A stretch of 64,000 nucleotides of DNA from Kocuria sp. cx-455 (GTDB lineage: Bacteria > Actinomycetota > Actinomycetes > Actinomycetales > Micrococcaceae), in NCBI RefSeq assembly GCF_014698015.1, contig NZ_JACXBS010000002.1, forward strand, positions 310,001 through 374,000, given 5' to 3'. Below are positions 40,116-48,403 of this stretch, one piece after another. The position numbers and the translations under genes were made by a program. Every line of letters begins with the position of its first letter. Within the stretch, counting starts at the first letter, position 1. The notes under the pieces were generated by a model. That model did no database searches. It saw only the letters and a list, made by a program, of their open reading frames with translations, and was not told where the DNA came from.

Positions 40116-41921
40116 GTGTCTGAAGGCGATCAGTTAGACCTGTTCGGAGCGGCGGCAGACCTGCCGCCGGCATACCCGGATCGCGCGGCGTGGGGCACGG
40201 CACCCAGGCTGCGTGCCTGGCAGGCGGAGGCCATCCGGCGCTACGAGGAAGCCCAGCCCCGAGATTTCATGGCGGTGGCGACACCGGGCGCCGGTAAAAC
40301 AACCTTCGCGTTGACCGTGGCCAAGAAACTCCACGATTCCGGGAAGATCCAGCGCATCACCGTGGTCACCCCCACCGAGCATCTCAAGCGCCAGTGGGCA
40401 GACGCCGCCGCACGCGTGGGACTCGCCCTGGACCCCAATTTCAAGAACGCGGACGGAAGCCACGGTTCGTCCTACATGGGTGCCGCGGTGACCTACGCCC
40501 AAGTGGCCAACAAGCCGTTGTTGCACCGGGCACGGACCGAAGCCGGGCGCTCCCTGGTGATCATGGACGAAATCCACCACGCCGGAGACGCACTGTCCTG
40601 GGGCGACGGCCTGCGCGAGGCGTTCGAACCCGCGGCCCGCCGTCTCGCACTCACCGGTACCCCGTTCCGTTCGGACACGTCACCGATTCCATTCGTGACG
40701 TATCAGGAGGACCGGGACGGAATCCGGCGCTCCACCGCCGACTACACCTACGGTTACGGTGACGCACTCAAGGACCACGTGGTGCGTCCTGTGATTTTCA
40801 TGGCGTACTCCGGCCAGATGCGGTGGCGCACCTCAGCCGGTGAAGAAATGGCCGCCCAGCTGGGGGAGGGCTTCACCAAGGACATCACCTCCCAGGCCTG
40901 GCGCACCGCGCTGGATCCCAACGGCCACTGGATCCCGTCCGTTCTGCAGGCCGCGGATCAGCGCCTGACCCAGGTCCGCCGCACCGTGCCCGACGCCGGC
41001 GGTCTGGTCATCGCCACCGATCACCAGGATGCCAAGGCATACGCCGAACAACTGACTCTCATCACCGGACGTCGCCCCACGGTGGTGCTCTCCGACGACA
41101 AGGCGGCGTCGAACAAGATCGACGAGTTCTCCGAATCCGAGGAACGGTGGATGGTGGCGGTGCGCATGGTGTCCGAGGGCGTGGACGTTCCTCGACTTGC
41201 CGTGGGCGTGTATGCCACGTCCACGTCCACGCCGTTGTTCTTCGCGCAGGCGGTAGGTCGTTTTGTACGTGCGCGCAAGCGCGGTGAGACGGCGTCGGTG
41301 TTTTTGCCCTCGGTGCCCGCACTCATGGGGCTCGCCAACTCCATGGAGGAGGAACGCGATCACGCGCTCGACAAGCCCAAGAACATGCCCGGTGTGGTGG
41401 ATTTCGATCAACCGATGGAGAGCGGCTGGGACGATGACCTGCTCGAGGAGGCCAATCGCGAAGAGAAAGCCTCGGGTTCGCTGGCGCAGGGCAACTTCGA
41501 AGCCCTGGACTCCGATGCCTCCTTCCACGGCGTGCTCTTCGACGGCGGCGCATTCGGTGGCGGCGTGGCCGTGGGTTCCGAGGAAGAGGCGGACTTCCTG
41601 GGCATCCCCGGATTGCTGGACGCCGAACAAGTGTCCACACTGCTGCGGGAACGACAAACCCGCCACGCCCGGCGCCACTCGGACGACGCACCGTCAAAAC
41701 CGGCCGCACCCGCGGTGCCCGATCACCGACGACTGAAAGAACTGCGCTCGCAACTGTCCAAGAACGTGTCCGCGTGGTCCGCGCGGACGGGCACCCCGCA
41801 CGGCATCATTCACAATCAGCTGCGTGAGAAATGCGGTGGCCCGGCGGTCGCACAGGCCAGCGAGGACCAGATCACCGCGCGGCTGAGCCTGCTGCAACGC
41901 TGGTTCATCGGACGGAAATAG
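40116..41921 (+). CDS. SF2 DEAD/DEAH-type helicase with N-terminal clamp-like peptide
   Basis: The 601-aa helicase has Walker A ATPGAGKTT (about residues 55-63), motif II DEIH (151-154), motif III LALTGTPFRSD, and motifs V/VI VSEGVDVPRLAVGV and FAQAVGRFVRARK. The C-terminal 170 residues are acidic and then helical, without a recognised domain. The N-terminus reads VSEGDQLDLFGAA: QLDLF at residues 6-10 fits the beta-clamp-binding consensus. GTG 40116 has GGAGAGGA 9 nt upstream. It is distinct from HrpA and from XPB. Its substrate is unknown. Confidence 0.88.
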   Translation: MSEGDQLDLFGAAADLPPAYPDRAAWGTAPRLRAWQAEAIRRYEEAQPRDFMAVATPGAGKTTFALTVAKKLHDSGKIQRITVVTPTEHLKRQWADAAARVGLALDPNFKNADGSHGSSYMGAAVTYAQVANKPLLHRARTEAGRSLVIMDEIHHAGDALSWGDGLREAFEPAARRLALTGTPFRSDTSPIPFVTYQEDRDGIRRSTADYTYGYGDALKDHVVRPVIFMAYSGQMRWRTSAGEEMAAQLGEGFTKDITSQAWRTALDPNGHWIPSVLQAADQRLTQVRRTVPDAGGLVIATDHQDAKAYAEQLTLITGRRPTVVLSDDKAASNKIDEFSESEERWMVAVRMVSEGVDVPRLAVGVYATSTSTPLFFAQAVGRFVRARKRGETASVFLPSVPALMGLANSMEEERDHALDKPKNMPGVVDFDQPMESGWDDDLLEEANREEKASGSLAQGNFEALDSDASFHGVLFDGGAFGGGVAVGSEEEADFLGIPGLLDAEQVSTLLRERQTRHARRHSDDAPSKPAAPAVPDHRRLKELRSQLSKNVSAWSARTGTPHGIIHNQLREKCGGPAVAQASEDQITARLSLLQRWFIGRK

Positions 41922-41927
41922 CGGGCC

Positions 41928-41950
41928 GGCGGCTCGGCCGGTCAGCCGCC
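41928..41950. terminator. hairpin between convergent helicase and pncA genes
   Basis: GGCGGCT / AGCCGCC (7 bp) encloses a 9-nt loop in the 35-bp gap between the two stops. There is no T tract. Confidence 0.45.
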
Positions 41951-41956
41951 CGACGG

Positions 41957-42589
41957 TCAGTCGAGCATGGGTCGATCGAGATCCTCGACCACGGCCACAC
42001 CGGCATCCGCGAGCTCCACGGTGGCGCGCTCGCCGGACTCCTTGGCCACCGGGGCGGTGAGGGGTAGCAGGACCCGGGTCTCGTAACCGGCGTCCATGGC
42101 GTCCTTGGCGGTGGCCAGAACGCAGTAATCCAGCGCGAGCCCCACGACGTCCACGGCCTCGATCTCGTGCCCTTGGAGCCAGTCGTCCAGGCTGACGTGT
42201 TCCTCCTCCGCGTCCTCGGGGTCCTCGCCCATGGGGACGTCCACGTCCGGGGCGGCCAGACCCTCGAAACCGGAGTAGGCGGCGTCGTAGGCGCCCTTGC
42301 GGAAAAATTCCGTGACGTGGTCGGTATCGAAATTCGGGTGGGTCTGCGCACCGTGTGTCTCGGCCACGCAGTGCACCGGCCAGCTCGACACGAAGTCCGG
42401 TTCGTCGCTGAAATGCGAGCCTGGATCGATGTGCCAGTCCTGGGTCGCGGCGACCACCTGGTAATTGGTGTGGCGGTCCTCCAAGTACTCGGAGATCTGC
42501 CCGGCCACCGCAGCGCCTCCGGTCACGGCCAGGCTGCCGCCTTCGCAGAAATCGTTTTGTACGTCAACAATGATGAGGGCTGTACGCAC
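41957..42589 (-). CDS. pncA: nicotinamidase (isochorismatase-like hydrolase)
   Basis: The 210-aa hydrolase converts nicotinamide to nicotinate. The catalytic triad is visible: Asp9 (VDVQNDF), Lys98 (FFRKGAYD) and Cys156 (LDYCVL). The metal site DWHIDPGSHF is also present. An acidic insert (about residues 118-135, many Asp/Glu) precedes the last catalytic segment. It lies 14 nt downstream of pncB on the same strand, so the two salvage enzymes are co-transcribed. It would also activate pyrazinamide-type amides, by family knowledge. Confidence 0.93.
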   Translation of the reverse strand: MRTALIIVDVQNDFCEGGSLAVTGGAAVAGQISEYLEDRHTNYQVVAATQDWHIDPGSHFSDEPDFVSSWPVHCVAETHGAQTHPNFDTDHVTEFFRKGAYDAAYSGFEGLAAPDVDVPMGEDPEDAEEEHVSLDDWLQGHEIEAVDVVGLALDYCVLATAKDAMDAGYETRVLLPLTAPVAKESGERATVELADAGVAVVEDLDRPMLD

Positions 42590-42603
42590 GGGTGCCTCCT
42601 TGA

Positions 42604-43944
42604 TCAGTGAGCGGTTCCGGGTTCGATGATGGTGGGGATCACGGGTTCGCCCTCGGACAGGCGGCGGGCCGCGCGGGGCAGCTCCGCCACGGACAGGGCG
42701 TGGCGTTCGCGGGCGCGACCCACGGCCGGCGCGCCCACGTATCCGTCGCGTAGTTCACCGCCGGTCACGTACTCGACCAGCAGCTCACGGTCGTCTCCGT
42801 CGTCGGTCGGTTCGTGGGAGACACCAACGATTTCCTGGGTGGCCACGCCCTGGTCGTCACGACGGCGCAGCGCGAATTTTTCGCCACCCACGGATGCTTT
42901 GCCGGACGAGGCCTTGGCCACGGGCTCCATGACGCCGGAGGCGCCTTCACGTGCCACAAGTTTGTACACCATTGATGACGTGGGCGCACCGGAACCGGTG
43001 ACCAAGCGGGTGCCCACGCCGTAGGAGTCCACGGGGGCCGCGCGCAGGGCGGCAATGGCGTACTCGTCCAGGTCACTGGTCACGGTGATCGTGGTGTTGG
43101 CGTTACCCACCTTGTCCAACAAGGAGCGCACCTGTGCCGCCTGGGTGACCAGGTCGCCCGAATCCAACCGGACTCCGCCCAGATCCGGACCGGCAATGTC
43201 CACGGCCAGCCTGACGGCGTTTTCCACGTCATAGGTGTCCACCAGCAGCGTAGTGGAGATCCCCAGTGCAGCGATCTGCGCCCGGAAGGCTTCCTCCTCC
43301 GAGTCGTGCAACAACGTGAACGAGTGGGCGGCGGTGCCCACCGTCTTCACGCCGTAGCGGTAGCCGGCTTCCATATTGGACGTCGAGGCGAATCCGGCGA
43401 TCACAGCCGCACGTGCGGCCGCAACGGCCGCCTCCTCGTGGGCGCGGCGGGACCCCATCTCTATGCACGGACGATCACCGGCGGCACCCACCATGCGGGA
43501 TGCAGCGGACGCCACGGCGGAGTCGTAATTGAGCACCGAGAGGACGTAGGTCTCCAGGACGCAGGCCTCGGCGAAAGAAGATTCCACGGTCAGCAGGGGC
43601 GAGTGGGGAAAATACACCTCGCCCTCGGCGTAGCCGCGGATGTGTCCGGTGAACCTGAAATTCTCGAGGTAGTTGATCGTCGTCCGATCCACTACCTTCG
43701 TGTCCCGCAAGAACCGCAACTGGGGCTCCGAGAAGTGGAACGTCTCCAGACCCTCCAGCACACGACCCACCCCGGCGAACACACCGTAGCGGCGACCATG
43801 GGGCAGCCGGCGGGTGAACACCTCGAACACGCTGCGCCGCGAAGCCGTTCCCGCCCGCAACGAGGCCTGGAGCATGGTGAGCTCGTAGTGGTCCGTCATG
43901 AGGGAGGTCGGACGGGGTTCCCATGGATAGCTGCGCTCATTCAC
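42604..43944 (-). CDS. pncB: nicotinate phosphoribosyltransferase
   Basis: This 446-aa type II PRTase-fold enzyme makes nicotinate mononucleotide from nicotinate and PRPP with ATP. MTDHYELTML, EMGSRRAHEEAAVAAARAAVIAGFASTSN in parts, and GVRLDSGDLV (phosphate-binding region) are typical. The catalytic His region AHSFTLLHDSEEEAF is intact. GTG 43944 is 6 nt after a TAGGCT hexamer, indicating a leaderless transcript. It is divergent from clpS. Confidence 0.94.
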   Translation of the reverse strand: MNERSYPWEPRPTSLMTDHYELTMLQASLRAGTASRRSVFEVFTRRLPHGRRYGVFAGVGRVLEGLETFHFSEPQLRFLRDTKVVDRTTINYLENFRFTGHIRGYAEGEVYFPHSPLLTVESSFAEACVLETYVLSVLNYDSAVASAASRMVGAAGDRPCIEMGSRRAHEEAAVAAARAAVIAGFASTSNMEAGYRYGVKTVGTAAHSFTLLHDSEEEAFRAQIAALGISTTLLVDTYDVENAVRLAVDIAGPDLGGVRLDSGDLVTQAAQVRSLLDKVGNANTTITVTSDLDEYAIAALRAAPVDSYGVGTRLVTGSGAPTSSMVYKLVAREGASGVMEPVAKASSGKASVGGEKFALRRRDDQGVATQEIVGVSHEPTDDGDDRELLVEYVTGGELRDGYVGAPAVGRARERHALSVAELPRAARRLSEGEPVIPTIIEPGTAH

Positions 43945-43956
43945 GCCTCCAGCCTA
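43945..43956 (-). promoter_or_regulatory. -10 element for leaderless pncB
   Basis: The minus strand reads TAGGCT (43956-43951), GGAGGC, GTG. The GGAGGC adjoins the GTG and is too close to act as a normal ribosome-binding site. Confidence 0.6.
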
Positions 43957-43994
43957 ATGGGATCGGCTCACTGCGCACATCCGTGCGCGGCGGA

Positions 43995-44009
43995 TACGAT
44001 GGGCACACC
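43995..44009 (+). promoter_or_regulatory. -10 element for clpS, very short leader
   Basis: TACGAT (43995-44000) is 9 nt upstream of ATG 44010. The -10 elements of pncB and clpS are only 38 bp apart, back to back. Confidence 0.45.
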
Positions 44010-44360
44010 ATGATGTGCACTTCTTTATCCACGCGCACCCGAAACGCGCCCGTTCTCATGAGCGCGGCTCCCGCCGAGACCCCTGTTCTGACCCGGAACC
44101 CCGAAACCCGCACCATGCTCAACGTGCCGTGGAATGTGGTGGTGTGGGACGATCCCGTCAACCTCATGAGTTACGTGGTGTACGTATTTCGCTCCTACTT
44201 CGGCTATTCGGATGCCAAGGCTCGGACACTGATGCTCGAGGTGCACCACAAGGGGCGCTCCATCGTGGCGTCTGGGACCCTCGAGGAAGCAGAGACCCAC
44301 GTGAGTGCCCTGCACGGATACGGACTTTGGGCCACGTACGAACGGGCGGACCACAGCTAA
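44010..44360 (+). CDS. clpS: ATP-dependent Clp protease adaptor ClpS
   Basis: The 116-aa N-end rule adaptor delivers substrates to the ClpA/ClpC-type unfoldase. The core is WNVVVWDDPVNLMSYVVYVF with the acidic N-degron pocket DD, then AKARTLMLEVHHKGRSIV. About 35 residues precede the core. The start may be ATG 44010, 44013 or a downstream ATG at 44058. Its stop overlaps the DUF2017 ATG (TAATG). Confidence 0.94.
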   Translation: MMCTSLSTRTRNAPVLMSAAPAETPVLTRNPETRTMLNVPWNVVVWDDPVNLMSYVVYVFRSYFGYSDAKARTLMLEVHHKGRSIVASGTLEEAETHVSALHGYGLWATYERADHS

Positions 44361-44911
44361 TGGCACACGGATTCAAGAAGACCCGCAAGGGAATCGTCGG
44401 GCGCTTCGAAGCACCCGAAGTGCAGTTACTCCAAAAACTTTTCTCCGACGTCGCCGAGACCCTCGAGCCCCAGGCCCGTCCGGACGAGGATCCCCTGGCC
44501 GCCATGGTCGGTATCGACCAGGACGCGAGTGAGCCCACCGATCCGGCGTTGAAACGGCTGCTCCCGGGGGCGTCCACGGACCCCGAGCGAGCAGAAGAGT
44601 TCCGTCGGCTGACCGACAGGTCACTGCGCGAGGCGAAGATTGGGGCGCTGAAGGCGTCGTCGTTCGCCCTGGAATCCGACCCCGTCACCCTGACCGTGGA
44701 ACAAGCGCAGGATTTCGCGCGATCGCTCAACGACATCCGGCTGGTGCTGGCAACCCGGCTGGACATCACCACGTCCGAGGACGCTGAACGGGTCGGTGAG
44801 CAGGTCGATTTCGCGGCCGTGGAGGACATCCACGACTACATGGCGGTCGTGTACAACTTTGTGTCCTGGCTGCAGGAGTCACTGATGAATGCGTTGCTCA
44901 AGACGCTCTGA
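44360..44911 (+). CDS. DUF2017 family protein
   Basis: The 183-aa soluble actinobacterial protein of unknown function always seems to follow clpS in this group (as Rv1332 does in mycobacteria). It starts with FKKTRKGIVGRFEAPEVQLLQKLF and ends with DYMAVVYNFVSWLQESLMNALL, typical of the family. The 1-nt overlap with clpS implies translational coupling, and so possibly a role with the Clp adaptor. Confidence 0.85.
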   Translation: MAHGFKKTRKGIVGRFEAPEVQLLQKLFSDVAETLEPQARPDEDPLAAMVGIDQDASEPTDPALKRLLPGASTDPERAEEFRRLTDRSLREAKIGALKASSFALESDPVTLTVEQAQDFARSLNDIRLVLATRLDITTSEDAERVGEQVDFAAVEDIHDYMAVVYNFVSWLQESLMNALLKTL

Positions 44912-45152
44912 CCGCGCCGAGCACGGCACCGGGGGACTGTGAGATACCTCGCATATGTTGCACGCCCTCGACGCCGGGTGCCGAAGCGTTCGGTACGTGG
45001 GAGGCGTATTTTGTGCTGAATTTCCCAGTCTTTCGCGGTTGTGCCTTGCCTCCGAGTGCCAACTGTTACTTGTAGTGTGTCCGCTCATCGGTGGCTCGGA
45101 TAGGGAAAATCGGCGCGGAGCATTACTGTCTTTCGATATGCAGGATGAGCAC

Positions 45153-46031
45153 GTGAACACTTCAGGCCCCAATCCGAACTCGCCCATTGGCGTGTTCGAC
45201 TCCGGCGTGGGTGGACTGACCGTTGCTCGCTCCATCATCGACCAGTTACCGCACGAGGAAATCCTGTACGTGGGGGACACCGCGCACGGTCCCTACGGTC
45301 CACTGCCCATTGCGGAAGTGCGCTCCCTGGCCATGGACATCATGGATGATCTGGTTGATTCCGGCGTGAAACTTTTGGTGATCGCGTGCAACACGGCGTC
45401 CGCCGCCGTGCTGCGTGATGCGCGCGAGCGCTATACCCGGGCCTACAACATTCCCGTGGTCGAGGTGATCCAACCGGCCGTCCGGCGCGCGGTCGCGACC
45501 ACGCGCAACGGGAAGATCGGGGTCATCGGCACGGAAGCCACCGTGGGTTCCCGCGCTTATGACGACACCTTTGCCGCGGCGCCGCATTTGCAGGTCACCT
45601 CCGTGGCATGTCCGGAATTCGTCGACTACGTGGAACGCGGAGTGACCACCGGACCGGAGCTCTTGCGCGCCGCTGAGGGATATCTGCAGCCACTCAGGGA
45701 CGCGGGTGTGGACACACTGGTTCTGGGGTGCACCCACTACCCGCTCCTGACCGCTGTGATTTCCTACGTCATGGGTGACAGCGTGAACCTGGTGTCCTCG
45801 GCGGAGGAAACGGCGCGCGATGTGTACCGCGCGCTGATGGACAACAACCTGGAACGCGACGTCACCCTCACTCCGCACCACGAATTCCTGGCCACGGGTG
45901 ACCCCGAAAGTTTTGAAGTTCTTGCCCGCAGGTTCCTCGGACCCGAGGTGCTGCGCGTCCGTCATACGTCCTCGGTGGCCGAGCAGTACCCCACGGGTTC
46001 TCTGGCCATGATCCACGCGGCTCAACGTTGA
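45153..46031 (+). CDS. murI: glutamate racemase
   Basis: The 292-aa cofactor-independent racemase supplies D-glutamate for peptidoglycan. Both catalytic cysteines are present: [10 protein letters not shown] and [22 protein letters not shown] at the N-terminus is diagnostic. GTG 45153 has AGGATG 7 nt upstream; the open frame continues to 44955 but those residues are non-conserved. The 241-bp gap before it shows no other gene. Confidence 0.95.
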   Translation: MNTSGPNPNSPIGVFDSGVGGLTVARSIIDQLPHEEILYVGDTAHGPYGPLPIAEVRSLAMDIMDDLVDSGVKLLVIACNTASAAVLRDARERYTRAYNIPVVEVIQPAVRRAVATTRNGKIGVIGTEATVGSRAYDDTFAAAPHLQVTSVACPEFVDYVERGVTTGPELLRAAEGYLQPLRDAGVDTLVLGCTHYPLLTAVISYVMGDSVNLVSSAEETARDVYRALMDNNLERDVTLTPHHEFLATGDPESFEVLARRFLGPEVLRVRHTSSVAEQYPTGSLAMIHAAQR

Positions 46032-46059
46032 GTCGGCACCACGAAAGGCACCCGCAGTC

Positions 46060-46899
46060 ATGATGTTGACCGTTATTGGGAACACCGGGAGCTTCCCCGG
46101 ACCCAACTCTCCCGCGTCGTGTTACTTGCTGACCGGTGAGGATCACCAGGGCCGCACCTGGCGCGTGATCCTGGACATGGGAAATGGTTCCCTGGGCGTC
46201 CTGCAACGGCAGCTCGCGTTGGAAGACATCGACGCGGTGATGATTTCTCACCTCCACCCGGATCACTGCGTGGATCTGGCCGGTCTGCACGTGGCGGTCA
46301 AGTGGGACCCGCGGGGATGGACTGCCGGCCGCATTCCGCTGTACGGACCGTCCGGATTGCACGAGTACCTCAACCGCTCGCACGCGATGCCCGAAGGCCA
46401 CACCATGGAGACCGAGTTCGTGTTCAACGTGTGGCGGGAACGCCAGCCGGTGACCGTGGGGCCCTTCACCGTGACCCCGTTCGAAGTGGAACACCCGTGC
46501 CCCGAGTCCTACGCCCTGCGGATCACGTTCGACGGACCGATGGGACCTTCGGTCATGACCTATTCCGGGGACACCGATTCGTGCGACGGGCTGGTGGATG
46601 CCGCTCGCGACGCCGACCTGTTCCTGTGCGAGGCCGCCTACGAAGAGGGCCGCGAAGACCACTTGCGAGGTATCCATTTGACGGGTTACCGCGCCGGCCA
46701 GGCCGCGGCCCAGGCCAACGTGCACCAGCTGCTGTTGACCCACCTACCGGTCTGGAATTCGCCCACCAGGACACGGCGCGAAGGCATCGCCGCGTTCGAC
46801 GGTCCCGTGGGCATTGCGGAGCCGGGGTACACCTACAAGGTGGTTCCGGAAAAAGTCACCATTTCGGGTGCGTTGGCAAGGCCAGTAACGGCGGACTAG
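46060..46899 (+). CDS. metallo-beta-lactamase-fold hydrolase, Rv1339/CpdA-like cAMP phosphodiesterase
   Basis: The 279-aa MBL-fold protein has the metal motif SHLHPDHC (His64, His66, Asp68, His69), the later SGDTDSCDGLVDAA and a LLLTHLPVW histidine. Its position between murI and rph matches mycobacterial Rv1339, which has been shown to hydrolyse cAMP. RNase Z also has this fold, but the length and N-terminus (MLTVIGNTGSFPGPNSPASCYLL) fit the Rv1339 group. Its TAG stop forms part of the -10 element of rph. Confidence 0.82.
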   Translation: MMLTVIGNTGSFPGPNSPASCYLLTGEDHQGRTWRVILDMGNGSLGVLQRQLALEDIDAVMISHLHPDHCVDLAGLHVAVKWDPRGWTAGRIPLYGPSGLHEYLNRSHAMPEGHTMETEFVFNVWRERQPVTVGPFTVTPFEVEHPCPESYALRITFDGPMGPSVMTYSGDTDSCDGLVDAARDADLFLCEAAYEEGREDHLRGIHLTGYRAGQAAAQANVHQLLLTHLPVWNSPTRTRREGIAAFDGPVGIAEPGYTYKVVPEKVTISGALARPVTAD

Positions 46900-46908
46900 G
46901 CTGGCGAC
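46873..46908 (+). promoter_or_regulatory. promoter for leaderless rph overlapping the upstream stop codon
   Basis: TTGGCA (46873-46878) and TAGGCT (46897-46902) are separated by 18 bp, and TAGGCT ends 6 nt before ATG 46909. The TAG of the hexamer is the stop codon of the preceding gene. Confidence 0.65.
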
Positions 46909-47727
46909 ATGACTTCGCCTACCGATCCGTCACAAAATAATTCCACGTTGGTCGGGGAGCGATCCACCGCTGCTACGGAGCAGGCGAATATTGTGCGAGC
47001 CGATGGCCGCGCCGTCGATGAACTGCGCCCCATTACGATCACCCGCGGTTGGTCGGATCAGGCAGAGGGCTCCGCGCTCATTGAATTCGGTGCCACCCGA
47101 GTGTTGTGCACCGCGTCCCTGACCGAGGGAGTTCCCCGCTGGCTCAAGGGCGAGGGCTGCGGCTGGGTGACCGCAGAGTACGCAATGCTGCCGCGCGCCA
47201 CATCCACCCGGTCGGCCCGCGAGTCCGTCAAGGGCAAAATTGGTGGCCGCACCCATGAAATCTCCCGCCTGATCGGCCGCGCGCTTCGTTCCATCATTGA
47301 TTTGAAGGCCCTCGGTGAGAACACCGTGGTGCTCGACTGCGATGTCCTGCAGGCGGACGGTGGAACGCGCACGGCAGCAATCACCGGTGCCTATGTGGCG
47401 CTGGCGGAGGCGATTTCCTGGGCGCACGCGAACGGTGTGATCAAGGCCAACGCCAAACCGCTGGTGGACACCGTCTCGGCGGTATCGGTGGGCATCATTG
47501 ACGGAGTTCCCATGCTGGACCTGCCGTACGTGGAGGACGTCCGTGCGGAGACCGACATGAACGTGGTGGTCACGGGATCGGGAGACTTCGTGGAGGTCCA
47601 GGGCACCGCCGAGGGTGCGCCCTTCAACCGGGGTGAGCTCGATGTGCTGCTCGACCTGGCGGTCGCGGGTTGCGCGCAGCTGACGACCATTCAGCAGGAA
47701 ACGCTGGAGGCGGGTCGTGAGCGCTGA
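46909..47727 (+). CDS. rph: ribonuclease PH
   Basis: The 272-aa phosphorolytic 3'-5' exoribonuclease trims tRNA precursors. The core starts at [13 protein letters not shown] (about residue 30) and includes [14 protein letters not shown] and the [19 protein letters not shown] motif. A 29-residue non-conserved N-terminal extension precedes it. ATG 46909 is supported by the -10 spacing. Its 3' end overlaps rdgB by 11 nt. Confidence 0.94.
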   Translation: MTSPTDPSQNNSTLVGERSTAATEQANIVRADGRAVDELRPITITRGWSDQAEGSALIEFGATRVLCTASLTEGVPRWLKGEGCGWVTAEYAMLPRATSTRSARESVKGKIGGRTHEISRLIGRALRSIIDLKALGENTVVLDCDVLQADGGTRTAAITGAYVALAEAISWAHANGVIKANAKPLVDTVSAVSVGIIDGVPMLDLPYVEDVRAETDMNVVVTGSGDFVEVQGTAEGAPFNRGELDVLLDLAVAGCAQLTTIQQETLEAGRER

Positions 47728-48400
47728 CCCAGAACCGGCCAGGATTGTTCTGGCCACCAAGAACACGGGTAAGGTCCGCGAACTGCAGGCCATGGTCGCC
47801 GCGGCCGTGCCGCATCTCGACGCCGCCGCAGCCGTGGTGGACGCGCGCACCGCGGGACTCAGCGACGTCGTTGAGGACGGCGTGAGCTTTGCGGAGAACG
47901 CGCTGCTCAAGGCGCGCGCCGCGGTCCGCGAAACCGGAATGATCGCGCTCGCGGATGACTCGGGTCTCGCGGTGGACGTCATGGGAGGAGCCCCGGGCAT
48001 TTTCTCCGCCCGCTGGTCCGGTCGTCACGGCGATGACAGCGCCAATCTGAATTTGCTCCTGGCGCAACTGGGAGATGTCCCCGACGACCACCGAGGTGCC
48101 CACTTCGTGTGCGCCGCCGCCGTGGTGACCCCCCTCGGCTCGGAACATGTGGTGCTCGGAGAACTGCCGGGGAGAATCCTGCGGGAACCGGCGGGTGAGC
48201 ACGGTTTCGGGTATGACCCCATCTTCGCCCCGGACGGTTATGACGGTTTGAGTTGCGCACAGTTGACTCCGGAGGAGAAGAACCGGGTTAGTCACCGTGC
48301 GCGGGCCATGAAGGCTGTGTTGCCGCATCTCGTGGCGGCATTGGGAGAACAGGACGATTCGGGCGCGGTTGATCCACCGCGCCCGGCCTCGGGGGACTGA
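47717..48400 (+). CDS. rdgB: dITP/XTP pyrophosphatase (Ham1/RdgB family)
   Basis: The 227-aa enzyme hydrolyses non-canonical purine NTPs to keep them out of DNA. It has [33 protein letters not shown] and GFGYDPIF. The GTG start overlaps rph by 11 nt. An Ala-rich insert around residues 20-40 lies in the N-terminal lobe. Confidence 0.93.
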   Translation: MSADPEPARIVLATKNTGKVRELQAMVAAAVPHLDAAAAVVDARTAGLSDVVEDGVSFAENALLKARAAVRETGMIALADDSGLAVDVMGGAPGIFSARWSGRHGDDSANLNLLLAQLGDVPDDHRGAHFVCAAAVVTPLGSEHVVLGELPGRILREPAGEHGFGYDPIFAPDGYDGLSCAQLTPEEKNRVSHRARAMKAVLPHLVAALGEQDDSGAVDPPRPASGD

Positions 48401-48403
48401 GTC

